From Rhynochetos jubatus (taxonomy: Eukaryota > Chordata > Aves > Eurypygiformes > Rhynochetidae), in the NCBI GenBank assembly GCA_027574665.1, contig CM050648.1, positions 66,853,363-66,917,362 on the forward strand: 64,000 nucleotides of DNA, read 5' to 3'. Under the pieces are notes generated by a model that had not been told where the DNA came from, made no database searches, and saw only the letters and a program-made list of their open reading frames with translations. Below, one piece after another: positions 51,001 through 64,000 of this stretch. Numbering within the stretch: the first letter of the stretch is position 1; the number at the start of each line of letters is the position of its first letter. Position numbers and translations under genes: made by a program.

Positions 51001-53915
51001 AGTTATATTTGAGTGCTCTTTTTCACCCAAGATACACATTTGTCACCTTATTCTGAGAGCAAAAACGAGTGCTATTAGCCAACCAACAGGGTTTTGCCTG
51101 CTATCTTTTATCACAGTGTATTTGTCATGGTTCTTCACACCAAGCAAGCCCCAAACCTAACTCCTCCCTTCCATTCTTCCCAATGAATTGGAGTTTCTCA
51201 TTTTATCTGCTACTACACCCAACAGCAGGATCTGTTGAAACAGTTGCAGGCAGTTGAAAGAAAAAAAACCCCAACCCAACAATAAATAAAACTGGCTTTT
51301 TATTTACAGTGTAGATCCCTAAACCAGCACTCCTGGAGCTGCCCATGTCGATACAGACCTCGTGATTCTCTGGGTGATCTTTACATCTGCCTAGTTTACA
51401 CACATGCTTTTAGAAGGCTTCTAAGGATAGATAGCTCCATGTGTCTCGAAATACAGTGACATTACTTTCAGTGATAACACAAGCTTGGGACTTAAAAGGA
51501 CAGTCAAGCCCTTAATCCTTTAAAACTGCAAGATGAAAGAGAGGATTGAAGCAATATTTTCAAAAATGTCAACGATTCACGTCTAGTTCTTGACTGAAAT
51601 TTGTAGAACGTAGGCTTTAATGTTGCTTAACAACTTATTTTAAAGGACCCAAATCTCTAAATAATGATAAGTATGCAAAAATGAAGTAAGAAAGCATGCG
51701 CAGAACCACTTCTTGAAAACATTCAGATTAAAGAAATCAGAAGACAGAGGAACAGAAATGGTCAGATTTTCCAAAAACTTCAATAAAGAGCAGCATGTGT
51801 ATGTTTCTACACTTGGATCTCACACATCTGATAGAAAATGTAAATTGTTTAGAAGCAAAAGGGTTTGCTTTTTTGATTTGGAGTAGATATTTTATTTTTG
51901 GAAAAATTATAAAGCTACACTTAAATCCAAGCCATCCCATTGTTGCATATCAAATAACAAGGGAAACATCTTCAGGGGGGGAAAAAAAAGGCACAAAAAA
52001 AAAAAAGACACATCAAGGTCTGAGTCTCTCACCAACCTCCCAGTTCAGTTACCCGAGTCTCAGTCGAGATTGTAAGCACCACAGCACCATGAGCTGTGTT
52101 TATACAGCCCTTGTCTTTCTCACTGCCCTTCTGACAAATAAGAGGACCTCTGTAACACTGGGCTGATGCTGAGGTCCAAGCATGTTATTGAAGGGCAGAG
52201 AGCCTTTATTGTCACCTGCAGTCACAGGTGAGCAGCTCTGCCTCCTCCTGTCCTTGTGCTCCACCTCTCCACACAGCCCCTGAACCCAAGTGGGAACTTG
52301 CTTTTCCTGCCCTCAGACACAGCAGAGGATGTGCCTTCCTTTTACAGATGTCTGGAATCAAATTGAACTTAAGCGCAGGCTACCATGAAAATATTTATTC
52401 GTGACTTTCAACAGAGACAGCAAAGTTTGAAGGATTTTTTTTAATTAATTATTTCATATTCTTTTGAGAACTTCTTTATAGTGACTTACTTGTCCCTCCT
52501 AAGGGAGCGGTAATCACTCTCAGATTGCAGGGCATACAGCTTTCCCTTATGCCATCTGCAAGCTCCTATGACCGAGCTCTCCTTCAAACCAATATACAGG
52601 AGTTTCATCCTTAAACTCTCATTTATGACAGAATACTGAATTTTAATGGCTTTTATATTTAGTTGATTTTATAATCAATAGAAGCGTTTCAAACTTAAAC
52701 ACAGAGCAATAATACTCTAGAACATACCTACCCTAGTTTAGAATTGCAGGACTAAAGCTCCTCATGAAATTATCTACTTAATCCCCAGCCAGTGTATATT
52801 CTCAGCTTCATATATATTATTACAGAAATACAGAGGCCTTACCGAGGACTAAAAACAGCCCTCTTTCATATACAACTCAACAAGCATGAGACAAATCTAT
52901 GACCTTTTTTGTCTTTTTTTCCACAATTCTCCACAACATAATTTAAAGCTTTTTGTCTGAGCTATTTTTAAATGTTTCACTTCATTGCTTCCACTTATTT
53001 CCATTAAGTGAAAATTTTCTTTACTCTGTTTAATCCAATTATTAAACAAATGTTAAATTAAAAGGTTAGTCAGAGGATTAGGATGGCAGAAAAAAAAAAA
53101 AAGACTGTTCAGCACTTTATGTTTCCTGTCTAAATTTCCTTTGTATCACGCTTCTTTCTATAACAAAAAAAAAAACCTAAGGTAAGATTCCTGCTTTTTT
53201 AGAACAAACAGGTATGCATTATTCCTGACTTTCATCATATTTCATTCAAAAAGCTACTCCACTTTCTCAGGAGGAAGACTCATCTCCTACGTTTGTAGGG
53301 TACCAAGTCATCTGCTAGACTTCAGTGGTACCAAACTCTTACCTGGACTGCATAGGCTGGATTGTGCCTGTCCTGAACACGTGCCTGAGCCAAGGAACAA
53401 AATTTCACCCACATCCTAGACCTCAGCTCATACAAAGGAGCAGAGTGGGAGACCTGTGGGCCTAGCGCAGGGCTACAGTGGGGAGAGGGCACAGGTTCAT
53501 CTTGGTAACCCATCAGCCAGCAAGTCATGCCCAGGCGAGAGGACTGGAAGGGCAGTAACTTGCCTTGGAAACAGGGACATTATAAACTGGGGAGTCGACA
53601 CTGCAAATGAGAGTAAATAATGGGGTCTTTTGGAAAAGTACACAGCTCCATTCTACGCAGAGTTTGTTGCACAGACTTAATTTAGCCTTACATAAACCAC
53701 CATCTGCGAGATGCCCCTAAACTCTTTTTTTTTTGTGCCTTTGCAGCTTTCCACATATAGTTCATTCTGGGCAGTATACTGACTAGCTATGCAAACATTT
53801 TTCCATCACATTTATTAGCTGGTATTGTTTCAGAATCAGTGTTAGTTTGTTTCCCAAGTACATCATTGTACCACAGCATGATTTAAGAGCTAAATTGTCA
53901 TACTCGAGACCAAGA
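51001..53915. other. Unique intron sequence
   Basis: A+T-rich intron with short A-runs (for example 51996-52006 and 53089-53102). The 123-codon open frame at 51795-52166 has a low-complexity Lys run from an A-tract and no recognisable domain. No supported gene. Confidence 0.55.
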
Positions 53916-54000
53916 TTTTAAATCCTAACTCTACTCCTGAGTTGCTGGATTATTTTACACAAGTTGCTCTATTACCAGTGCTTCTGCTTCCCCACCCTAA
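53916..54000. mobile_element. Possible MIR-type SINE remnant
   Basis: The order of words AATCCTAACTCTACTCC, GTTGCTGGATTATTTTAC, ACAAGTTGCTC and GCTTCTGCTTCCCC resembles the MIR stretch that covers the tRNA-like/core junction, reading towards CAAGTTACTTAACC...CTCAG. It is old and diverged; chance similarity is possible. Confidence 0.33.
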
Positions 54001-55569
54001 ATCCTGTTATCAACAAGGTTGGACTGACTCCTTACGACTCAGTTATCAGTTGTGGATCTCACGGCTTCCTACGGGTTTTTCTACCTTAAATAATAAATTG
54101 CTGTATCAATGCTAAGAGGCTAATAAAAAATTGTCACTGTAGCAAAATTAAACATAAACGTAGAAAATAACTGGTTTTCTGCATAAGAAGTGATGACTAT
54201 ATTGGGACTACTGGGGGATTTTGTATGTTCACTGCGAGCAACATAGGAACCTCAGCACATCAGAATCATCAACAGTAGAAACACTGAAGAAAGTGAAAGA
54301 CAAAAAAGCTTCAAGGTCCTTCACATTTTCCATTTGCCTTTGTTTACGTGGTGGCTCAATGGGATCAAAAATGACGTTCACTAAATGGCAGCTAATAGCT
54401 GATCACAGTTTATCTTCCAGACAAAACCAGTCCAAAATGGTGAGAAATCTGTACCATTATTTTGGACAATACCACGCCGCCCATACAGAGGCACACTCTA
54501 TAAAAGGTCTATTAACAATGAAGTCACATTATTTTGAAAGACAGGTTATCAAACTGTCTTCTGAAGTATTCCATAAATTGCTAAAGATACCTGTTGCTAA
54601 GATATCAGTGCTGACAGCCTAAAGTCAGATTTTGCAGACGACTTCTTGAGTACCATATCCCAAACGTCACTCAGCTGGGACACTGACAGTGCGCACAGTC
54701 TCAGAGGCAGGACTTTGTTAGCAAGTTTCAAAATTATATAAAGCCACAGAAGATTTAGTCTGCAGCAGTACAGCAGTTTCTGCTCTGAAGTAATATAGCC
54801 AACATACGTGCACTGTTTTAAATAGCAGATAGGCCATTAATAAATGAACAGACAGGTCTTCTCACTATGAAGGGCATAACTTGGTTTCAGAAAGAGCCAG
54901 GAAGAAATATCTATTCCCTTCCTTATTACCAGAAATACACTAAAAATCCATGTGCACTTGTACAGATACAGGTCTACAGATGCCATTTGTTTCACTGTGA
55001 AACCACGTGACAGCAGAGCCTTCCTAAAGTCCTCACCTGAATCATAGACTCCAGTCAACTATATTTTGAGTTGATCTTCTGACACTTCATCTTTCACAGG
55101 TTAGAAATAAGATATAAACCTAACACAGCCAACTGACTGAAAATCAGCATTTTTTGGTTTATGTGGGGGGAAGTAGTCCTCCTCGCTGAATAGCTTAGTT
55201 TGACTAAGCTTGCAGGGGCCTCCCATTATAATCATGGGACTCTATTTTAATTCAGTAAGAACAAATGTAAGTTTAATATTTTCAGATCTGTAGATGTAGG
55301 ATAAATTATTACACCAGGGGAAAAAAAAAATGGAGCAGGTGCTGATCTCTTTTTCAGCTGATGATTTATTGTATACTTAGCTGAAAAAGCAAGCACCATA
55401 CCGTAACATACAGGGAAGAGTACTGCCCATAAGACAACCAGAGTAGTCCTTTGATCTGCGTGGCACGAGCAAGGTCTTTATCAGCATGTCCAGTTGCAGC
55501 TGCTAAAACTAAAGAAATACCCAGACTTGCCACAGTTGGCTGTTGGGGGAACAATGGGACTAAGTAGAA
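54001..55569. other. Unique intron sequence
   Basis: Contains the 133-codon open frame 54221-54622 (plus), the longest outside transposons. It is composed like translated intron sequence, with no domain, signal peptide or family similarity that I can see. Confidence 0.5.
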
Positions 55570-55960
55570 GACTAAAAAGTATATCCTTGTAGGGAAAGGT
55601 TAAACGAGTTGTGACAGTTTTCCCTGGAAAGTGAAAATTGGTAAGCATTCATCAAAGTCTTCAAGTACATAAGTGGTAAATTAAAGAGGTATAGGTATCC
55701 TTTTCTCCCCCATGTCTGCTGTCAGTGAAGTATGGGTTTGCATCACGTATTTAAGAGACACAAAGTTTTCTGTGCCTAACAGTGAAAGCTAGAATATATG
55801 ACTAGAAGAGGATTTGAATCCTCATCATAGCAGGTTTTTAAGAGTAGGTTAGACAAACAGTTATGAGAAGTGACAGTTACAATTGATCCATTTATATTTG
55901 GACAGATATATGGAAAACACAGCCTCTCAAAGTCCTTTCCAGCACTCTCCAATTTTTCTG
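55570..55960 (+). mobile_element. Ancient CR1 LINE remnant
   Basis: GGGAAAGGTTAAACGAGTTG, CAAGTACATAAGTGGTAAAT, GGTATAGGTATCCTTTTCTCC and, near the end, AAAGTCCTTTCCAGCACTC match in order an old CR1 3' region in plus orientation, with many changes. No reading frame survives. Confidence 0.6.
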
Positions 55961-58900
55961 TTACAGATTTGCAGAGTTCACATCACTAGAGTAACTTGAA
56001 TAGCTCACATTTTCCCCATGCCACAGCCATCTTAATGGTAAAGCATACGCAGCTTTCAAAAAATTATTACCCAGGCAAATTGGAATAAAAGACAATGAAC
56101 AGCAGAATTAACATTCAACAACCAAAGGAGCAGGCAGCAGCGTTGCACCGCACCACGTTTCACCACGCACAGTTTGTAGCCCACAGCAAATTCTCGTATG
56201 AACCCAAGAGTAATAACAAAAAGGTGAAAGAAAACACTTAAGATCTGCAAAGATGTGACAGACTTTTAAAAAGCTCCCTTCTTCACTGAATCCCGTCTGC
56301 CTGCCAACAGCACTACAGGCAGATGTAAAGAAACACTGATGCAACACTACAGGATGCAGCAAGTGCTTTCAGCACTGGCCAGCACTGGAAACCAGTGAGA
56401 ATCGTGAGGCTCGGTTTACTAGCCACTGACCCTCAAACATTGACAGATTCAGCCAGCGTGAAAGTCTCTCAAGGATAAACATCAACAAGAAGCAGAAACA
56501 ACAGGAACGAGAGCAACCAGTATTTGAAGAAATTTTACAGGAAGAGGCAAAACAAGGATTCTTTATATTAAAAAAGCCAGCAGGTAAAAAAAAAAAAAAA
56601 AGCCATATGCTGATGTAATATTCTACACATTTCTGAGCAAGGCAGTAGGTGTAATACAATATTTTTGTTAATCTTTCTATGTAGTTTCCTTTCTACAACG
56701 ATTATAGCTAACAGAGAGCCCTGTAGCTTCTGATCAGATCAGAGCAGATGAACCTCTACTTTAATTTGAATTGGGTCAAACCAGATGAATTGATGGTGAC
56801 TCATTTCAGAGAATATGGCTTAGCAAAGTAATAAGAAAAGCTGGCAGAATTTATTCTCCCAGATGAGGTAGCGTTATTACTAGGAGTTAGAAAGTCTCCT
56901 TCACTTGCACTTTACTGAAAGCATGCAGTCTTCCTTGTGACTATGCTGTCCCAGTTTTCAGGTATTGTCATCCTGCTACATGGGGCGATGCTTGGAACCA
57001 TTTCAAAGTTGAAATCCAGGGAAACAAAATCCTACTGAATGGTAGGAGGACTCAGAACAGTTATCCAGGGTTTACAGTGGCCTCTACAGAAAACTGCTAC
57101 TCAGTTTGCTGCTAATTAAAAAAAGCTGATTATCTTTTCAGGGACATTCTGCCAATGTTGGAAATCGCTTTCTTCGCTGGTTTAAGGGTATCTGTGTACT
57201 TTCATACTTTTTTTTTTTCTTATCTGTTATATACAAAATAACATTGAGTTCTTAGATGGCAAAATCCTGCTGATAGTATTTGAATTGTTTAGTCAGTAGC
57301 ATGAAAAATTGTTCAGCTTTAGAAAGCATTCTCTAAACATCGTATCTTATCAGGCATCAGGTTCAGTGGGAGCACTAAACCCACAGTGACTTTTGTACTG
57401 AAAATGTACAGAGATAAAAAAATCACTGCATCAATCTGTGGGCTGGTATCACAGCAGTAATAAAACTTTAGACACAGGAAATGAAGAGCAGGGAAGAGCT
57501 TTAAAAGTTGGCATTGGAGTCTGACACTTGGGCTCAAGTGCATGAGGCTCAAACCTGGTTGCTCTGCCCTGGCTGGCCCTTAGCAAAGGGCTGAGAGAGC
57601 AAGACATGAGCTTGCACTTCAACTCTTCCCGCGGACAGTCTGGCATCTTCCCAGAAACCCACTCTCATCAGCACTTCAGTCTAATATGGGTTAAAAAATG
57701 GAGAGGCTGAACCACAGATACTTGCCTCATTCTTCTGACTATAATGAAGATGGTAATTTGCAGCAGCCAGGGGAAATCTTAAATCAGCACAAGCAAATTC
57801 ATCAAAAATCACCTTCCAACTTCTAAACTAATCGCAATGCAAAACTGCCATAGAATCCTAAGCACAAACAAGGATAAACTGGCTTACTGCAATTAGATAC
57901 ATGGATACTAACCAGAACCAGCTACACCATTTCTTACATCAGCTGCAGCTATGCAGAAGACAAATTGAAAGTACAAAACTTTAAGGATTCCTTATCCTTT
58001 GCCAGGTGACTCTTTGCCCTCTAACATTTTAACAAATAAAAGACACCCAGCAGTTCAGGCACACAGTTGGTTTGTCCTCCTGTCACAGGAGGTGATCTTA
58101 TTAGACTGCCACATCAATGATTCTTTGATGCATCTCTGCCCCTATGCTTTCCTGATACGAAAGCAAAAACATCAGTAAACATAGAACCTTGAGATGACCA
58201 CTATGCCATATTTTATATACTTATAGTATTGTTATTTATAAGCTACCACCAATTTCTGAGGCTAAGGCTTTGATGGCAGTGATAACCTGGCACTACTGCA
58301 GGCCTCTTGCACAAGAACTAATCGCTCATAATATACTGAGTGCACTTACAGGCCACGTTATGGCCCACAACAGTATAGGGCCTCTCTTTGCACTGGGGTG
58401 AGGGCCTTCATTCCTTCGAGATCTTTTCCTTCTCCTTTACATCACAATAAAGCAGTAGTAATTCAAGTGAAGTGAGTTACATAGCATGGAGAGACCGTAC
58501 CTGACCTTACAGTTTCTAGTACACATTTAAACCATTTCATATGACTCTGAGAACAAAACAGAAAGAAGAGAAAATGATAGCCACTCTTTCTTCTGTCCTA
58601 CTTGATTCAGCACACAGATCTACGATATTCAACTTCCATAAATTCTCTTTCTGTGACCTCAATGTGAGTTCATACTGAAAGCAATTAATTTCTTCTGTGA
58701 TTGCTCTGTAAATACATTATTACAACATCTACATGCTCTATGTACTTTAAAAAGATTTTTTTCACCACATGCCTACAGCAAGAACAAAGAATATCATCTT
58801 ACCATTAAAACAAGGCCCAGAGAGAAAGGTTAAAAAAAAAAAAAAACGCACACACTTACTACTAATTTTAGGTGCTCAGTCTGAAAGTGCTGAAAACCGC

Positions 58901-61572
58901 TTTGTCAGAAGACTCGCTTCACAGTACTCCTCCATGTTCGAAGGCCAGCTACGATTAACTTCGGCTGCAGCTGCAAGTACTCAATGCTTCTGCAAATCAA
59001 CCACTGAGGTCTCAAGTCAGCAACCCAGAAAATGAGAGCCACCTGCGCCAAGCTGCGTGTCTCTGCCCCAACCCGCACTGCATTAGCAGAAATGTTTCTT
59101 CTTCATGGCTGCTCAGCTGTGACTGGGGCTGGGCAAGATGGCTGCTTGTTTTGTGCAGGGTTTGGGTGGGGTGTTTGTTTTTTTTTTTTTAAGAAAATAG
59201 GAAACTCTTTACAAATTCAGGTTGAATTCTGTTAATATAAAGCTTGATACATGGTGAAGTTCTGCGGATGTCTTCCCTCTGACACAGCCCTGACTGGGGG
59301 GTGCAGGAGTACCCAGGGCAGCCAGGCCTGCTGCTGTGTGGGCATCAGCACTGCAGGTGCTTTGGCTGGCTGTCTTCTGTGAGGAGCAGTCCGCTGCCAT
59401 CTGCCCTTCAATGAGGAAGCAAGCTGCAAAGAGTTATTCAGAGCTCTCGGAAATACTCCATATTTCCTGCTTGTGAACAACTTCCTGTCTCACTGCAATG
59501 TAGCAGTGGCCTGAACTGGGGTGAGCCATGGATCTGGAATAGCCCTGTTGGCCACTTGCCTGCAGCATCTAGGATCCAGCCTGCCCAGCAGGATCTGTGC
59601 CAGCTTGCATGTGTGTGGCTTTGCTTCAACACAAAAATTGTACTTGGGCCACCTGAAAGTTGTAAACTTCAAGAATTCAAGAGCCATAAAAGCTTGTGTT
59701 CAGGATACAGCAGTGACAAGCTAGTCCTTTTCAGTTAGCTGTTCACTGGGGGAGTGCCTGTGCTGGCTATCTCCATACAAGGAGACATAAAATATGTGAT
59801 ATTAATTGGATGTGGAGTTTGTAGAGGATTTTAGACCACTTTACAATTCACCTATTGATTTTATTCCAGGTGATATTCTTCATATCACAATATCCTTGAA
59901 GATATTTCCATGCTTTGATTTTTATTTTTCTTGCATCATTTTTGCCAAGGCTCAAGTCTTTCAGTAAGCAAACTATCCTCATAACCAGGCTATAGGAATA
60001 ACTCAAATTGCTCCCCAAGGACAATGGTTTAGTGTTTATTTTTTCAGAATTATGGTTGTAGAGGTACATGACTTGCACTTCCATTATATATAACCTTGCT
60101 GTTACTCACTGTATTTATGTCTCTGCTATAAATCTCTTATCTCCGTCATTAAGTGCTGGCCAGGGCCTCTGGTCACACACAATTACAGTAGTAAAATTGG
60201 GCTTGCTTCTGGCAATATGCTGAAAGTAAAATTTTCAGAGGAATCCTTTTTGGTTCAAGTAGCTACTTGAAATTTATAAAACTACATGATACTGCATAAT
60301 CCTTGCCTCCGCTATTTCCAATCTCTTTATTAATTCCCTTTTTATTCACAGTTAGATATGACATAATTTTGTAAATACCAGGTGCATAAAATATTCAGAC
60401 TACCGAACAGCAAAGCATTATTTTATGCTAGTAGGCTTCTGTCCTTTACAATAACTGATTTCATAAAGGGCATATTTATCATTTCTCACATTGCTTTTAC
60501 AGAAATACATTGAATTTTTTTCAGTTAGAAATAAAGTTTACAGTTTGCTTTATTCAGTTCTCTATAGAATTTAATTTTGTTACTTTTTCTCAATAGTCTT
60601 CAAGCTGCACCTCTCTTGGTAAGTTGTCTGGAATGGTTTTATTGCCTTATCTTGGTCACCTTGTCTCAACCCATATTGCTGGGTAGCTGCTGAACCAGTC
60701 ACCTGTACATTTGAATGTCTGTTGTTCTCTGTTGCTAGAAACCAGTCTTGCATGTGTGTCGTGCCCTTCACGCCATACCTCTGTTTTTACATGCTAGTTG
60801 CATTCTTGGGTAGCAAGAATATTGGAAGTCGCGGGAATGTGGCCATGTCTGCATAGTAATATTTGATTTGCTACCACTGGCTTGATGCTTGCAGTCATAT
60901 TTTCAGCTGCTGCTGGCTTCAAAGCTTCATTTGCCATAAACAAGATAGTCCGTATAAGGTGTGACATGAGCTCTACTGGAAGGCTGCCTTTGCCTTCTGC
61001 TGGTGTTTTTCTCTAGTCTACTAATTCTTTCTACAGGCTTTGTTATTCTGATATGCTCCCACTTACCTATCCCTCTCCATCTGGAGGAGGGGGAAAAAAA
61101 AACCAAACAAACCCCAAGCCCAGGTTTTTGGCAGTCGTGACAATTTTTTCTGCCTTGTCATGGTAGAAGCTGTGCTGCAAAGAGAATTAGAAATGTTCAA
61201 GCTCGTGACAAGAAAGCTGAGGCCCATTAACTGTAATAACACTTGACACCTTCTGTTGTTCATTACACTATATCAAGAATTTCCTCAGCCAAACGTTACA
61301 GTGTCATCTGTGCTTGTATCTAAACACCCTGAGGCCTCATACAACCAAACTAATGTCATTGGCACCACTATGGCACTAGGGAAAACAGCAAAATGTCCTT
61401 CAAAGCTAGGTGTATCAGCCAAAAGGCATCCAGAAGGTCAAAAAAATAATTGTTTTCTTTGTAAACTGTTGCTTGAAAGCATTCCAAAGGGAAGCATCTA
61501 GCACTGAGTCTCTTGCCTGTGTGACTGTGAGCTTTTTCACAGTTTTCTGTTAGGAATACTTTAATATGAAGC

Positions 61573-61591
61573 AAAAAAAAAAAAAAAAAAA
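61573..61591 (+). repeat. Poly-A tract, 19 bases
   Basis: Uninterrupted run of 19 A in unique intron; no element body recognised before it. Confidence 0.9.
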
Positions 61592-62629
61592 GAGTGAGAC
61601 AGTTGCTATGAATTTACCTATGTTTCTGTAAAAGTTATTACACTGTTCATTCCATCTGAAGATCATATGATCTTATTTTAAAGCTTCCCCCAGGCTATCA
61701 ATTTGGTTTGACTTCTCCTTCCAAAGACCCTGCTGTTGTAATATTTCTGCAGGGTTGATCTCTGAATGATATTTTCAAGCAAATCACTTCAAGCCTTTGC
61801 CTAATGTATCCAGTTTTTTTTTATAAAGGACAACTTACATTACAGCATGAGATCATAAATGTTTCTATAGAGAGCAGACATTCGTCATTATTAAAGTCAT
61901 AGGCCTGCATATGCCTCTAGTACTGATACCAGACTATTACCCCACTCATTCTTCTCCCTACACACATTCTGACAGATTTTAATTCCTTAACTCTGAAATT
62001 GATGTCCAGATCTTTATTTGTACAACTGCTTTTTCCTCTTTGTTTCACAGCTCCACCCCAAGGAGTAAGAAGCTTGTGCGAGCTGAATTCATTTCCCATG
62101 TAACATAAACTTCATGTTTGCGTCTGCTAGTAAGGGAATCGCTGTTTAATCCAGGCACTGTACAAGTAGAGTCACAAAGATGTCATACAAGGGCTGGCCT
62201 TCTGAACAATAGGATTACCAGCAAGCAAATTGTTTTCCTGTTGCATTTACACAGATTAGCCACATTGGATATAGCAAATAGCATCACAAAGCAAAAACAA
62301 GCCACCTAAAATAGTTCAGTTGCTTGCATGACAGTCATTGCTTCCAGAAATGAGTTATTTTTGTCAAGGTAAAGAGAGATGCTTATAAAACTATTTTAAA
62401 TGGTTGTAACTTGACCTCAAAATTTGCATCTGCAGTAATGCAAATACAATTATTTATTGATTTATAAACCCTAATTTGCATTATATGTATATTCATATAC
62501 TTCTAAAAGATGCTGAAATGATAAGGATGAAAACAACAGGCAGCACAGTAGTGTTTTGCACTCCTAGAAGATAAACATTACATTATCCTAAAAGATAAAC
62601 ATTTACAAATGAACCCTTGTTTTGATTTG

Positions 62630-62690
62630 AAAAAAAAAACCACCAACCAACCACCCACACAAAAAAAAACCCAAAACAACAGCAAACAGA
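62630..62690. repeat. A/C-rich low-complexity tract
   Basis: An A-run is followed by CCACCAACCAACCACCC, a second A-run and CCCAAAACAACAGC. It resembles the reverse complement of the T/G-rich tract at 38290-38361 in composition. Confidence 0.7.
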
Positions 62691-64000
62691 CTATGTCTGC
62701 CCTGGTAAACTATGTTTCCCTGACTCTCATACCAGAGGCTTGGTACAAACTGAGCCATTGGGTCAGCCCAAAGACCTGCTCAGTCCAATAACCTTTATGA
62801 GGCAGTGGCCAGGATAGTTTGCAAGGCAGGTGTAGCTTGAGATCAGCTTTGGTACATTTCCAACTGGAAGGTGACAATATACTAATTGTTCTAAAAACCA
62901 GGAAAATCTTATTATACTGCAATTAAAACTTTTTTAAGCATAATCTTTCTTTCCTTTCCCTTTTAATCTCGTCAACAGAAAAATTTTCAATGGCCAAAGT
63001 TAGGTTGATTGAATATCCGTATTAAAACATTTTTCTATGAAGAAATACTGAAAGCGCAGTAAATGGTTTTGTAAGATACACCCATCGCCATCCAACCCAT
63101 GTCATTTTAGGGTGGCACGGGGCCCAAGGTGCACTGTCCCTGTCCTCTTATGCTCCGGTTGATGGTGGAAGGAGAGCTGAGCAAAGGGCTCCCTGTACTT
63201 TACCAAGCAACCCCATCCACGCAATTGCAGTGCTGGTGCTGCAAAGCATGAAGCAAACACGCTCGTTAGCTAACACACAGCCTGTGAGCACATTGCTGCA
63301 ACAAGAGTCCTATTGCTAATAGATGTCAGTACCCTTTTAAATAGAAAAACTGTGTTACCTTCGCTTACGGCACTACAAACTCTATTGGGAAGTTTGAGGA
63401 GGTGGAGAAAGCATTGGCATTGTGCCTTATCTCAAAAATAGTCATGAAACCAGTACTGTGACCATTATTTCAAAAGAACTTCCTGTCTCGGGCTTCCCAA
63501 GAAGATTCTGTTTGTTCCAAAAAACATGTAATCTGGAAAAATTTTATTAAGACTGATTTCATTCCTCTTTGTTTTCAGTCACTTGTTTTCATCAGCAGCT
63601 AGCGTTAGAAATCGGCACTTTTAGTGGCCACTGAAAATAGTAAATTTAGAAGTTTTTTTGTCAAATGGAGATTTCAAGAAATAAATTGAGAAAGCAGTAT
63701 TAAAATAAAAACAAAACACACAAAGAAACATTTTTAAATATTAGTAGCTGCTATTGCACTGGAAGCATCAGTACTTGGAATCTGGAGATAATTTTTTTTT
63801 TCAATATTCATTGTTTGGCTGGTGTATTCAAATTCATCTAACTGGGCTGCATTGTCTGTCTTTTGGAGCAGGGGTAGGGAAAGATTGGACTGAAAGCTAC
63901 AGGGACTGCTACATCCCAGGCAGAATCTATATCAATCATTCAAAAAATAGGTTATTTTATATGGCAGAGAAAGGGACGACAGATACCATTTTCTAACTAC

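Larger units (their letters stand above)
55961..64000. other. Unique intron, no recognised gene; a few simple repeats
   Basis: Holds a 16-A tract (56586-56601), a 19-A tract (61573-61591) and an A/C-rich low-complexity tract (62630-62690). A G+C-richer, G/T-ending patch lies at about 59030-59190. No GABBR2 first exon, promoter-sized CpG island or transposon was recognised up to the right end. Confidence 0.5.

Noticed and set aside
51795..52166. 123-codon plus-strand open frame
   Set aside because: It runs through A-tracts giving a Lys run. No domain or conservation evidence.
54221..54622. 133-codon plus-strand open frame
   Set aside because: No domain, signal or family similarity and no splice or promoter context. 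The length is within what chance gives in 64 kb on six frames.
57480..57620. G+C-richer segment with clover-like words, considered as a tRNA or tRNA-derived SINE
   Set aside because: No consistent A and B box order and no acceptor stem could be formed by eye.

Overview
The window is vertebrate genomic DNA, most likely from a bird. Two things show this. An exon of the GABA-B receptor subunit 2 gene (GABBR2) lies near the left end on the minus strand. The interspersed repeats are CR1 LINEs with the typical avian CR1 3' tail (ATTCTATGATT-like), together with solo LTRs of endogenous retrovirus families that I know from neognath birds. There are no bacterial-type operons, no dense coding, and no second gene that I can support.

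Layout: the only host coding sequence is 1445-1582 (minus), a 138-base, 46-codon exon with a clean acceptor and donor. It encodes part of lobe 1 of the extracellular Venus-flytrap domain of GABBR2. Positions 1-1444 are the downstream intron. Positions 1583-64000 are read as one very long upstream intron, probably intron 1, because the residues before the exon in the family (the signal-peptide end of the protein) are not found in the window.

The intron carries a modest repeat load. Five LTRs or LTR fragments are recognisable. Three belong to one family: 7241-7708 (+), 15853-16697 (-, perfect 5-base target duplication) and 31041-31632 (-). Two belong to a second family: 8365-8750 (+, truncated) and 13963-14998 (+, full length with degenerate internal tandem units). 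A possible further LTR remnant lies at about 13330-13600. Ten CR1 copies or fragments are seen, nine of them on the plus strand and so antisense to GABBR2. The largest, 44145-46982, retains endonuclease and reverse transcriptase coding sequence with stops, a frameshift and a changed catalytic motif. Smaller elements are A/T homopolymer tracts, a strong G-quadruplex-forming tract on the GABBR2 sense strand (25609-25632), small perfect hairpins and a CpG cluster near 43.7 kb.

The remaining sequence is A+T-rich unique intron in which I see no supported gene. I found no convincing new biological system. The observations most worth checking are three amino-acid differences in an otherwise very conserved GABBR2 exon, the intronic G-quadruplex, and the unclassified G+C-rich block between the two large CR1 pieces.
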